A program made the position numbers and the translations under genes. A stretch of DNA of 64,000 bases from assembly GCA_028023455.1 (NCBI GenBank), contig JAQFVV010006197.1, positions 16,303,254 through 16,367,253 on the forward strand. The letters are read 5' to 3'. Below, piece by piece: positions 23,605 through 35,596 of the stretch. This stretch comes from Epiperipatus broadwayi (taxonomy: Eukaryota > Onychophora > Udeonychophora > Euonychophora > Peripatidae). Below the pieces are notes generated by a model, which was not told where the DNA came from, made no database searches, and saw only the letters and a list, made by a program, of their open reading frames with translations. Positions within the stretch are counted from its first letter, which is position 1. Every line of letters starts with the position of its first letter.

Positions 23605-24098
23605 CAGAGATGGGAAAATAGCAGCCCGAGGGCCACATGCGACCCACTAAGAGTTTTTATGTGGCCCACCAAGACAATCAGAAAAATCCGCCTTGAACTG
23701 AGATTTCCTTCCTGTGCATGACCAAAGATTCCTCTCATATTTTCCACTACGATGGCCACATCAATACACATGCGCAGTGTAGATACGATGTGCAATGCTT
23801 TTCCAGTTGATCTGGTTAATTTCAATTTTGTCTTTGCATTAGCAAATATATACATTTCCAACATTAGTAAAACCATGAACCCTCCGAAAAAATGTAAAAT
23901 CGGTGATGAATGTCGTGTGTTTAATGAAGAATGGACAAACAAATATTTCTTTGGTAATACAGGGAATAAAGCAGTGTGTTTATTGTGACATGAAAAAAAG
24001 GTGCGGTCCTCCGCTAACCTTCGCTTCAACTAAGTGGCCCCTAATGTGGGCCTCCGCCAACTTCTGTGGCCCCTGAGCCAAAACAATTACCCACCCTG
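23605..24098 (+). mobile_element. hAT-derived 494-bp element with 8-bp target duplication
   Basis: The ends are CAGAGATGGGAAAATAG on the left and the inverse of CAGGGTGGGTAATTG on the right, matching the CAGgGgTGGg terminal style of hAT transposons. The subterminal GGCCACATGCGACCCACT and TGTGGCCC blocks also fit this group. Flanks are GTCTAGTA (23597-23604) and GTCTAGGA (24099-24106), an 8-bp duplication with one mismatch, as hAT integration produces. The interior keeps only the N-terminal part of a transposase gene, so it is a non-autonomous deletion derivative. Confidence 0.85.
23878..24030 (+). pseudogene. hAT transposase N-terminal (BED finger) fragment
   Basis: The plus strand reads MNPPKKCKIGDECRVFNEEW, then TNKYFFGNTGNKAVCLL and a TGA stop, then HEKKV. 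This is the start of the transposase family related to GTF2IRD2-like/ZBED hAT proteins, where a CLVC or CLLC pair opens the BED zinc finger. Here the second Cys codon has become TGA (23986-23988), destroying the finger. Only a few further residues (NLRF) are recognisable before the right terminal region. It cannot encode a working transposase. Confidence 0.75.
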
Positions 24099-24106
24099 GT
24101 CTAGGA

Positions 24107-25832
24107 TTTATTTTGATTAAATAGTGTCAAATCAACACTGACTTCAGGCAATCATATGAATAGTAAGTACTTCTGCAGAATAATCTATCATTTGTTTTTT
24201 TTTCTTTTGGCTATTCAAAAACAGATCATTGTGATAATGGAATTCATCCACCACAGCTATCCCTGCTTTTCATGCAATTAAGATAAAAGGTTATTTAAAT
24301 TGTCAATAGAAAATCACTAAATAATATTAATTATAAAATAACTTAATCTAACCAATTGTGTATTAAAAATTGAATTTCAATCAGTTTCTGAGCTAGTAAA
24401 CTGATCAAACCTGATAAAAATACTAGAATAGTTATTACCAAATCATAATTGTTTAAAGCAATATTATAACTATTTACAAATGTATAGAATATTCGTGAAA
24501 ACAAAAAAAAAGGATAATTTTCTTCTTGCAGTTTGCCACATATACCAATTATTTAACTAATGAAACTGAAAAAATATTTTAGACTGTAAAATATCCAAGG
24601 TAGTCATTGTTGATGACCAAATCTTTTTTTTTCTCAAAACCTAAACAATTTTAGTCCTCTGCACATATTAGAATTTCAAGCAATTACTCTCATGATTGCA
24701 AAAGGAAGAAAAGTATAATTTTTTTAAATACTCTAAAAAGTTTTTTTGAAATACTTTTAAATATACCAAAAATATATCTTGCTAGCTAAAAAAAATTTGA
24801 AGAAAGCTTAAAAAACATAAAATAACAAAAAAAAAAAAAAATATTTATTCAATATACTAAATTACAAAAATTAAATTTTTCAATGCCATTATTATGAATT
24901 TTCTTAACTGTTATGCATGATGAATACATTTTATTATAGTAATTTATTAGTAGGTTTAGTACTCATATCTTCTATAGTTTTATTAAAAATAATAGTATCT
25001 CAATGCTTTTAGGATGTGATAAGCTAAATCTAATCTAACCAAAAATATGCATTATACATATCAAAAACAAAACATTTTTATCACTGTAATATTATAATAG
25101 CTCCTAACCATTAATTATCCTTGCTATACAAAATTAAAAAAAAATATATACCAAAAAACTATCAAAAACCATAATGTGAGATATAGATACAAGAAAAATA
25201 AAATATACCCAAAATATGTGATCAAATCTTGAAATTCATAAATATTTTTATACTGCAATCTCTCCTTAATTTATATTTAATGTACATCATTAAGTTATTT
25301 CAGCAAAAACTTAACTAAACTAGCATGTTAATCTTAAACTAAATATAATTTGCAGACTATGAAAAATAAATGATGGCAATGTATGTCACCAATATTTAAA
25401 AATTGTATAATATTTGAACAACTCTACCAATAAATATCCAAAAATCATTATTAATTTAAATCATTGTCTATAATAAAATTCAGATACCTTAAACCCCTAT
25501 AATATTTTAATTTGTATGTATCTATTTTTGATAATAAAAAATGCATTGAGAATTCTTTGAAAAGATGATAATGTAAATTTGTGAATTTGAAAAACTTTCA
25601 ATATCTATCTTGCACAAGTACCAATTTTGTTTTCTATACTTTGAATTATCTAGAAAAAGTACTGCTCATTTTATTAAAGGCCGAAATATTTTATTAATAA
25701 CAATTAAAATTTTCCTTCTTTTAAAAGCATGCATTATAATTTGTAAAATAATATATAGTCATTTTATTAAAAAGCAACATGTAAATACCCCCAAAAGCCT
25801 TTTAATTTTAAATTTATTATCAATAAAATTAA
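24107..25832. other. AT-rich intronic DNA
   Basis: No feature supported. The open frame at 25610-25843 is low-complexity. Confidence 0.5.
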
Positions 25833-26669
25833 TTTTGCTTTGAATATATACATATAAAGCAAATATAAAATATACTTTTTTGTTTTTAGCATAAAAAATC
25901 AAATCTTGGAATTGACATGTCATCAGTAAAGAAATATATTATACAATGTTAAGCATATGCACAAAACAAAGAAAAAATGAAAATTAATCAAAAGTGAAGC
26001 AAATTAAAATTATATATACATAAAAGTTTTTGTCAAAATTGTCAATGTGCAATACAAACAAATTTTCTAATTCTCAGAAAAACTTAACTTCATATGATAT
26101 TATTGTTATTCATGGAAGTGCAGATGCTTTTTATAACCTCTAGTAGAAAATTGTAAGATATATGGAATATTTAATACCCAATAATCCTTATTTGAATCTT
26201 GGATTCTATAAATTTTAATATCTCTCATTCCAAAGCATATGGACCATTTATTTTGCTTTGAATATATACATATAAAGCAAATATAAAATATACTTTTTTG
26301 TTTTTAGCATAAAAAATCAAATCTTGGAATTGACATGTCATCAGTAAAGAAATATATTATACAATGTTAAGCATATGCACAAAACAAAGAAAAAATGAAA
26401 ATTAATCAAAAGTGAAGCAAATTAAAATTATATATACATAAAAGTTTTTGTCAAAATTGTCAATGTGCAATACAAACAAATTTTCTAATTCTCAGAAAAA
26501 CTTAACTTCATATGATATTACTGTTATTCATGGAAGTGCAGATGCTTTTTATAACCTCTAGTAGAAAATTGTAAGATATATGGAATATTTAATACCCAAT
26601 AATCCTTATTTGAATCTTGGATTCTATAAATTTTAATAACTCTCATTCCAAAGCATATGGACCATTTAA
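25833..26669. repeat. Tandem duplication, two units of 418 bp
   Basis: Both units start ttttgctttgaatatataca (25833 and 26251) and run to aaagcatatggaccattta. They differ at only a handful of bases (for example attattgtt/attactgtt and atatctctc/ataactctc). Just after the second unit, a shorter block (ccaataatgtttatttgaatcttggatt) is itself repeated twice more near 26668-26760. Confidence 0.93.
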
Positions 26670-26801
26670 TAATCAATAATGTTTATTTGAATCTTGGATT
26701 TTCTAAGTTTTAGTCTCAATAACCAATAATGTTTATTTGAATCTTGGATTGTCTAAGTTTTAGTATCTCTCACCCTATATTGTGATCTTACATCTAAAAC
26801 T

Positions 26802-27953
26802 GAAACAATTTTAAATTTTTTTACATTATCACCCTCACTCCTTCCATAAGCATCTTTTAAAACTACATTTTATTTTAATTTTTAATCTATACATACTTAT
26901 TTTATTAATAAAGAATATCTCTATAAAATTAATGTCTTCAAACTCAAATCTTTATTTAAAAATGACCTAATATTTTTAATTAATTAATTATATTAATAAA
27001 AAATATTAGACGATATTTAGATAAAGATTTGGGTTTGAAGACATTCATTTTATAAAGATATTCTTTGTTAATAAAATAAGTATATATAGATAGGGGTGGC
27101 CAAGACGTCGACCACAAAATCTCTGGAAATCGACTGCAAAGCTGATATGAATATTAACAAATTATAGAATAATTCAGAGCTGATTTGAATATAAAAAATA
27201 AAAAAAGTAAAAATTCAAAATTATTCTCAAATAAATATAGTTAAATTTAAAATAACATCTGTTATTATTGTCGATCTCAAAAATAAATCCAGATTGGAAG
27301 AAGCTGGAAAGAATTAAATTATTTTTGTGTAATGCTAGAGCTAAAATTCTTACAAATATTTAACTGCCATTTTCCTGAGGAGAAATGAAAATAACTTGCC
27401 CTGGAGAAAGAAGGATTTTAATGAACTGATTTTAAAACAAAGAAGTTGTGAACTTTTTAAAACACTTCGTATAGTAATTTAATAAATATTTTATAAAGCG
27501 ACATGGACAAATTGTAATACTAGAGTAAGTCGAAGTAATTTAATAATAGTCATATAAAATGTCGAAAGTTCGTATCTTATTGAAAAAAAATTTGTCAGTT
27601 CATATCTTCTAAAAACGTCACCAATATTTCTGAATACCTAAAAAGCCCTTAGAAAAAAAACCACCAACAATTCATAAGTACAATTTAAAAAAACCAGGAC
27701 TTTGAACCATTATTTTTTTCCCGTTCTGGTTTTCATTCCGGCAACAATAACATTTTTTTTTCTGGTTTCCAGTTTGAAGCCCTGAAAAAACATAGTTGCT
27801 CTCAGATACACTTTCACCAAAAAAAAGTCACCCCCAATGTTTAAAAGTTTGGTCATCCCTGATATATAGGTTAAAAATAAAAATAAGATGTAGTTTTAAA
27901 ACAGCTCATAGAGAGAGTGAAGCTGATAATGTAAAAAAAAATTAAAATTGTTA
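26802..27953. repeat. Long palindrome P4, interrupted by a hAT
   Basis: The left arm 26802-26975 and right arm 26995-27089 plus 27870-27953 are inverted copies. Anchors are cttcaaactcaaatctttat/ataaagatttgggtttgaag and aaaactacattttatttt/aaaataagatgtagtttt. The right arm is split by the element at 27090-27861. Without it, the palindrome is about 370 bp. Confidence 0.88.
27090..27861. mobile_element. 772-bp hAT-type element inserted in palindrome P4
   Basis: It is bounded by perfect 8-bp copies of ATATATAG (27082-27089 and 27862-27869). The left end reads TAGGGGTGGCCAAGACG and the right end, inverted, reads CAGGGATGACCAAACTT, giving hAT-like terminal repeats. The palindrome arm resumes exactly after it, so the limits are secure. 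No transposase is recognisable inside, so it is non-autonomous. Confidence 0.85.
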
Positions 27954-27959
27954 AAAATT

Positions 27960-28480
27960 TAAAAGAAGCCAAACTCTATATGTATTCTTTTAATAACAGT
28001 TAAGAGCAAGCATAAGAAATGGTGGTCATGTGATGTTTATTGGCTTAATTTAAAAGAAGTAAAGTAAATTAAGAATAATTAAAAATTCTGAAAATATTGA
28101 ATTATATAAGTATATTATGTTGTTATTATTATTAATTAATGTGTTTAAAACTATAATGAAATAATTAGAATGATGATAATAAATTAAATTATTAAAAAGT
28201 TTAAAATAATAAAAATGTAGAAAAATATATATTAAAAATATAAAACAATTTATGTAAAAGAGATCAATTAAAAATAAGAACAAGACAAAAGAATAATATT
28301 AATTAAAAATATAAGAATATATAGTTATGGGAATCATTAAAAATATATATATATATTATTTTAAAATCCATGATATAGAATGATATTGTTTATAATATGA
28401 TTATATATTTAAATATTGAAGCTCTGATGATGACTGCTGGACAGTTAAAACTGTAAGCAAGAAAAAAGTGTTCAATTAAG
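27960..28480 (+). mobile_element. Second Penelope-like tail remnant
   Basis: At 28424-28460, CTGATGATGACTGCTGGACAGTTAAAACTGTAAG matches the 22.65-kb hammerhead-like motif. The GAAA box is changed to AAAA and the stem now pairs GACTG with CAGTT. Upstream, near 28005-28040, aagcataagaaatggtggtcatg resembles the NKDGG end of the GIY-YIG protein. The A/T-rich sequence between is tail-like. Confidence 0.5.
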
Positions 28481-28849
28481 GAGTACCTGGTATTTTATAT
28501 ACATAAATCAATGCATAATAGGATAAGAAATGGAAAGAAATTAAAATTATAATACCATTAAAAAAATATAAAAAAACATATTGATAAAAAATTTGATATT
28601 TGTTCTTAAAAACTAACTGATATTTGCACTAAACTTCAATTGTTGAGCACTAAAATGGCCAATTTATATTTCCAAATTTGTTAATGGCACATGGATTTTT
28701 TTTTTAGGAATATGCTGTAGATATAAATAAATTTATTCTTAAAATCATTAATCATGATTAGATCTCTGACTATTAATGACTTGATTAATCAAAAATATGA
28801 ATTTTCTTCTTGAATAAATGAATGTACTAATTAAAAAAAACTTTATTAG

Positions 28850-29230
28850 CAAAAAGACTGAAAAATGATTGGCAGGAAAATGCAAAAGATATAACCCTTG
28901 TTTATCATAATCCTTTCAAATAAATTTTTAATGGAGTAAAAAGTTACATATGGATTAAAAAACAATACCATAATCATATTAATTCAATGGATGCCACTCC
29001 ATTTATATAGTAAAGATGATACTTGAAGTGATACAAGTATTTCAATCAATTTTTCAATTCAGATGGTTGCAATTTGAGGATATATCCATCCTATTAACTC
29101 ATTTCAATTAATGCAGACATAAATTACTTGATGAGGTTAAAAAAAATTTTTATAATATTAATATTATGAAAAGCTTCAGGTCCTGATGGGATCCGGTAAA
29201 TTTTTAAAACATAATAGAGGTAACTTCAAA
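28850..29230 (+). pseudogene. Degenerate LINE reverse-transcriptase fragment
   Basis: Near 29130-29200 the plus strand reads DEVKKNFYNINIMK and, after a shift, ASGPDGIR. This matches the conserved (E)EV-KA-K-NLK-KAPGPDGI block at the start of many LINE reverse transcriptases. The surroundings have stops throughout. It differs from the RTE family here (KAPGNDGI), so it belongs to another lineage. Confidence 0.4.
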
Positions 29231-32200
29231 GCTATTGGAATTGTCTTTGTGTGTGTGTATATATTGTACCCTTACTTCTCGATGTATAATATAGTTTGAT
29301 ATACGACTAGCTCAATTAAATTATTATGCTTAATTAAAATTTGCATATCTATCTTTAATATATTTTTATACTATTATATTTATCAAAATTTATTATCAGT
29401 TATTAAAATCAATATAGTTTCATATTATGTACTAATTAAATAAGTATTTATTAAAATCATGAGACTGTGAAGTAAAGTTACAAAGTAGCAAGTAGATTTA
29501 CATTGAGTTAATATCTTCCAAGATACTGTCTCAATGGCATAAGAATACTATTACCTCCTTATTATCTTATTACTACATCTACAGCATTCTTATGGCTTTT
29601 AAATAAAATAAATTATCTTTAATAATAATAATAAAATAAATCTCAACTTCTTATTAAAGAAATATAATTAAATAATCTCAGGCTCTTCTAATTATCTTAA
29701 AGTAATAATAACTCATGTAAATAAGTATGATAAGGGATTTTATATCAAACCTAAATACACATAACTTATTATAATAATTATTATGAACAATACTAATCTT
29801 AGGATATAATTTAATCTTATCTATTTCTGTTATATCATCAATCATTAAATAAATAATCATATGTATATCTTTTATTTTCACATGGTATCTTAATTCTAGA
29901 ATAGATTAAAATCTTATAATTTCATAATCTGTGGCAATAAATACCATTGTACTCTTATACTGTGCATTATAATTACCTTATGACCATTGCAATATGATAT
30001 GTTAATGTCAATCAATTCTTATAAATGATATCAAGCAAATATTGGGTTTATTTCTAAATAATAATAATAAATTCATTTTGTGCAAATATTATGTTTATTC
30101 AAATTATCTGTTGTCAAATGCTGTGGTGCAAAATAATGAACTCGACACACTTTTAAAACAAATTAAACAAATTTATTTACATTAACTTTAACTAGAATTT
30201 ATTTACACTATTTACAGTTCAAAATTAGAAAACAAAGAAAATAAAATAAGAAAATAATAATACAATATGTTTACACTGTTATTAACTCATATTCCTAATA
30301 AATAATTTGTACATTCTTTAAAATGCTGTACTAATAACATTAAAGTATGTTTTCAAACTTAGACTTTTAATAAAAAAATCATTTAACTTCAATTATTACA
30401 AATAATGATTTATGTAAAACACTGTTTATGTAGCATATGTAAACAATTAAACTTTACTAATTAAATTGCTACAGCACTTAAGTATTACTGTTATTCATTT
30501 CATAATGTATTAATATGTGTTCACTTTACTATCAGCATTACTTTAATAGCATATAATATATAAACTAATGTATCTTTGTAATGTAATAACAAATAATTAA
30601 TTACAAATTTCTATTTTCTTTCAATGCAATTTATACTACATGTTTTACCAAATATGCATTACATATATGTACTGTTAAAATAATAATATTGAAATTATTC
30701 AACAATTTTAAATTCATAAAGTATTATATTAGATAAATTCTATGATTCTTTTCTATGTAAAACTATTAATTTTCCTTATTTGTTATTCTACTCCTTCCGA
30801 AGAAACTTCTATCTACAAAACATCCTCTAAAACTTATTTAAAACTTCCGGAAAAATAACCATCAACTTTAAATAAAATACTAATTATCCAAACTATTTAT
30901 ACTTCATCATCTATATTCGGTAAACCTTCAATCCAAATATAAACTTCTACATAAAACTTAACTTAACTTATCTAATAAAACAAAAATAAAAATATAGATT
31001 TTAAATCTCTTCCTAACTTGAAATAAAAATAATTACTTATATTAATAATAAATATAATTCTAATACTATAACATAAATATCAAAATTTATTTACGAAAGA
31101 ATCATATAATTATTTCTAAACTTCTTATGTAATGTTGTATCATATTTATATCATAAATTCAAATTATGCATATTTAAATAAAACTGTCACTGCCAATATA
31201 ATGTGTGTGTATTTTTAAAATATTTATACATTCATTCCACAATAACATAACATTTGGTTGATCTAAAGAAAACATATTAAATACATCAAAATTATTATTA
31301 TTATACAATTTTTTACCATAAATGATGCTTTAATGTACAGTCCGTCATCCAATATTCTTCGGAATTACAGCTTCAAAAAAAAAAAATTCCCATTTATACT
31401 CACAATCATTCTTTAAAATATTACGTGTTATATTAATCATAAAGTAAATTTATGCAATTAATTATTATATTATTTTTAGTTATTATTTTAAGAAATGTAC
31501 CTATCTAATTTTAAATAGATCAATAATATTTAAATTTTATGTTAGATAAATAAAACAGAAGTCATATTACGTAACTCCAGCGATGTCTTCTTTTTCACCA
31601 TAATAGTCTTTTATCCTAGGCACAAATTCACTAAAACACCATTTCCTTTTTCCGGTACATCACGTGTTTTTAAAAGTTTTATAAAAATGAAAACGTTTTT
31701 TTTAAAAATAAATAAGTTCCCACAAGAAAACAAAATAAAATTAAAAATAGTTTATAGGATCCTGATTTAGTTCTTTAAAGAATATTATTCAAAAGTTATT
31801 ATTTTAAATTAGTCTATAGTTTATGAAAATTTATATTTAATTATTTTAAATTGACTTGGATATCCCGTATACATTATATTGCGCATTCCTTAATAAAACA
31901 TCTAGGTAAGATTAATTTTCTTCATCTGAAACGACCAGCGTTTAGACTATTTCAATATAATAGTTTTTATATACTGGTATTTTATTACCAAATAAATTTC
32001 CAATTTATTTGCCTTTTTTTTTTTTTAAAACTGTCAACGTTCAGTCTTTTAAAACATAAAGACTTAACAAGGCAAGTATTTATAAAACTACTATTACTTT
32101 TAATATCTTTACTTAAGATATATACTTAAATTTTATAATTTGCAAAATACTTTCTTCATAAAGAAGTATTTTTATTTCTTTAAAATATCTATTTATAATA

Positions 32201-32500
32201 GTCAATAGCAATTAGCTTTTAAAATTAGATACTGTCCAAAATATTACTTTCCTCCATTTCATAATTCTCCGAACTAATCCAGCGTTTGTCATATTTTCAG
32301 TATAAAGTTTCCGACATATTTTCACTATATATGATGTTCCCATGATTATTTGATTGTAAATTGAGCTTCAATAGAGAAATGATTGATAAGGGAAAATTAA
32401 ATTAACACTGCATGTCTATTATTTAAAACTTTTATAAATTATTTACAATGACACTCTTATAATTTTAAAATTGATTTTTAGAGCGTCTATAAAATTTACT
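29231..32500. other. AT-rich intronic DNA
   Basis: From about 30110 to 31700 the sequence is less repetitive, with C-rich codons-like stretches (for example ttccgaagaaacttc near 30797), but no coding motif. A GC-richer patch at 31575-31670 is unexplained. Confidence 0.4.
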
Positions 32501-32547
32501 TAGCTATTTTCTTAATAGCACAATTAACTTAAAAATTCAATCACAGA

Positions 32548-32610
32548 GTCCCCTCCAAACAATTGAACTGAGCTTTTATACCTGAAGAAACTTCCCATTT
32601 GATTGGTACA
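32548..32610 (-). promoter_or_regulatory. Candidate minus-strand promoter (CCAAT plus TATA)
   Basis: On the minus strand ACCAAT (32607-32602) is followed about 22 bp later by GGTATAAAAGCTCAG (TATAAAA at 32580-32574), a textbook spacing for a pol II core promoter or LTR. Initiation would fall near 32548. No gene follows in the next kilobases, so it may be an LTR remnant or chance. Confidence 0.25.
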
Positions 32611-35596
32611 TTTAAACAATCAACTTGCTGGCTTATTTACATATTTTACCAACAACACAAAATTAAAAATAAATAATGACTTATTTAATATTTAATATTT
32701 ATTACATTATTAAATTTTTAAAATAATCTTTATCGTTTATTTAAATCTATTAAACATTTTTCAAAAAATATATTCTCTTACTTGATTTTACTTTTATAAA
32801 ATTATTTAAAATAAACTAAGTCTTTTTTTATACGTTATATTTTTAAAGCAATATTTTAAAATTAGATCTAATGTTTCACATTGATTATCTTTATTTTTAT
32901 CTTATAATAGCTAATATAACATTTATAAATTTTATAACATAATTTTAAAAATAGTTTTTCAACTTTATGAGATAACTTCCAAGCATGTGTGTGCGTATCT
33001 AACTAACATCTGTTTTTTACAACAAAAGAAACGCTAGTCATAATCTAAAAATAACTAACAATTGCATTTTTTAAAATAAATAAATATTTTTAAAAATCAA
33101 CAATATTATAACAGATTTTAAAATAATAGTTAGATATTATTAAAATCAAATATTAATCTTCTATTTATGTACTAATAATTTAAAATATTTATATCCATTT
33201 ATTAAATATGATTTATCAACAATGAATACATTCATTTAATTTTAACTTGTCTTTTTTTAACATTTAACTTAAACATTTATTTATAAAATCTATTAATGCA
33301 GTATTGATTATGGCCAGTTTTCCCAACCACATATATTATTATCATCTTTATTTAAAATGTCTCTCTCAATCTCAGCACAATTTCACATATCAAATACTCA
33401 TAGATTGCTTTAATTAAACTTTTTGAAATATTACCATAAGCAAAATTTACATCACATAGCCAAATATATCTTAAATTTAAAATTTTTTAATAAATTAGCA
33501 CAAAAATTAGATGGTGACCCATACAAAAGGGCACAATATATAGTCATTAAGTTGTCCATTACAGAAAAAGTACTTTTCATAATTTTACTAAATAAGTTGT
33601 TTCAACTCATAAATGAGGATTTACTAAACTTGGTGTGACTTTAAAGAATGAAAAAGCATTATAGATATGATTTTTGTTGCTAGGTAAAGTACTGTGAGCA
33701 AATATATGATTTATGTATAAATGCTTTTATCAATTTCATCAAGGCATCCAATTCCGACAATTTTTATGCATGCAATGTTTCCAAATCTTCCATTACAAAC
33801 TGCTTCTATTTATCTCTTGCAGACCTTCCTCCATTTCCATATTTATAAGAGACTTCAATCCTTGTAATAGATGAGGTATATGTAACTGAGAATCAAGCAA
33901 ATTGTTAAATTGTAAAATGATACAGATGTTTTCAACATAAGTACAAGAAGAAACACTTCATTCAAGAAGATGGAGAACAGAAAGAATCCTTGATTTACAT
34001 TTATTTCAACAAAATATGTTTCATCATTATCTCCTGATCTATTAATATTGGATTGTTTTCACTATCAAGTATAATCATTCACAGAATTCATATTATATAA
34101 CGGAAGTCATCCTGATCCCTGATAAAATTTAAGTAAAACTAACTGAAGTAAATATACTGGATATTTTGAATAGAATATTAATAGAATATCACCAGTCTAT
34201 TTTTTTGTGACAGATTTAAAACCACAATAGATTTTAAAAATTTATAAAAATAATTTCCAAGCGGTTCCATTTCAAGCTGGAACAAAACTAGCTAATATTT
34301 GTACAAATATTACGAAATTGCTGACAAACTGCCTCTAAAAATATTATTCCTATTACTGCTGATGAGATTGTTAATCACATTATAACAGATTCCTAAATAA
34401 AAGATAGGTAGAATGTGAAACAACATTATTACAGCAGAATGACAATTTTCTCTTTCATAATATACTTCTAACATAAACTTTAAAAACTGGTAGCCATTAT
34501 TAAATTTTCTTTTGATTATCGTAAACCAGGAAAGGTCCAAAACATAGATAGCACACTTACAGTTTATAAAATTCTTCAATAACATTCATAATACAGAAAT
34601 TATTCAAAAATGTGGATGAAAACAAAATAACAATCTTAATAACAAAGAAATTTAATAATGTTCGCTGTAAGTCATTTGAAAGATAATCTTATCAAAAATT
34701 ATGCCAATAGCTGAAAACTATCTATTTTTAGACCTGCTTTGAACAAATTTCGACTATAACAATATTGAAATAATCTGTTAAAATAACTTTTACTGAAATA
34801 AGCTTTCAAAATAAGCTAAAAATTGTACTATTTTTATTAATATAAATTCAGTTCTTGATTCTATTTGGAAAAATCTTTTTTTTTTAAGTCTCTAAAATGC
34901 TTAAAGATAGAAAAACCATTATAACATGTGACAAAATGCTCTTCAATAGAGAGAAAAATTCAAGTAAAATTAGATGATAATTATAGATCGTACAAAATTT
35001 TATAAAAGAGACTCCTATAGTGTTCAGTTCCTTCATTTATTTTATTTAAAATATTCATCAGCAATCATTAAAAAACAGTTTGAAGGAATTCATTTAAGAT
35101 AATGACTTTTTTTGACATCACAAAAGAGATCTTTTTCAGAAATACAAAAAGTATCTTAATATATGAATTTAAAATTTTGAATACTCCAAAGAATGGGGTC
35201 TAAATACTAATTAGACCAAGATAATAAAAACCAACTTTTCACCTAAATAATGAGAAAACAATTCGTAATATAGAATGAAATACAATTCTATCCCAAACTA
35301 TTTAAGAATCATAGCCTAATTTATTTTCCTCAACCATTACAGGTTAAATTAAAATAATTTCTAACAATAATCTAATAGGCTGGCACTACATGTGATGCAA
35401 ATGCTTTATAAAAACTTAGCCATATTACTATCATATTCTATTGGTAAAAACTAAGCCTTATACTAAATTTCTGGATACGAATTTAAATATTACTATTAAA
35501 ATATTACTGGTACACTCAAGTATTGTAATAATTTCCTGCTCTTTCATATATATTCCTTCATGACTTATCAGAAAAAAAGTTGCCACACAGAAAATA
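32611..35596. other. AT-rich intronic DNA
   Basis: 33720-35350 is less A/T-extreme and may be eroded transposon, but no motif could be assigned. The minus-strand open frame at 34310-34585 is unrecognised. Confidence 0.4.

Noticed and set aside
23592-24029. A 145-codon minus-strand frame covering the hAT derivative.
   Set aside because: It spans the terminal repeats and target duplication and lies opposite the recognisable BED-finger fragment, so it is an antisense shadow.
25833-26669. Direct repeats considered as a CRISPR array or LTR pair.
   Set aside because: Only two long adjacent units without spacers or terminal TG/CA signals; a simple tandem duplication explains them.
28050-28283. A 77-codon Ile/Asn/Phe-rich minus frame.
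   Set aside because: Low-complexity composition within a Penelope tail remnant.
34310-34585. A 91-codon minus frame.
   Set aside because: Residue mix is not obviously random, but no family could be named and neighbouring sequence looks like eroded repeat.
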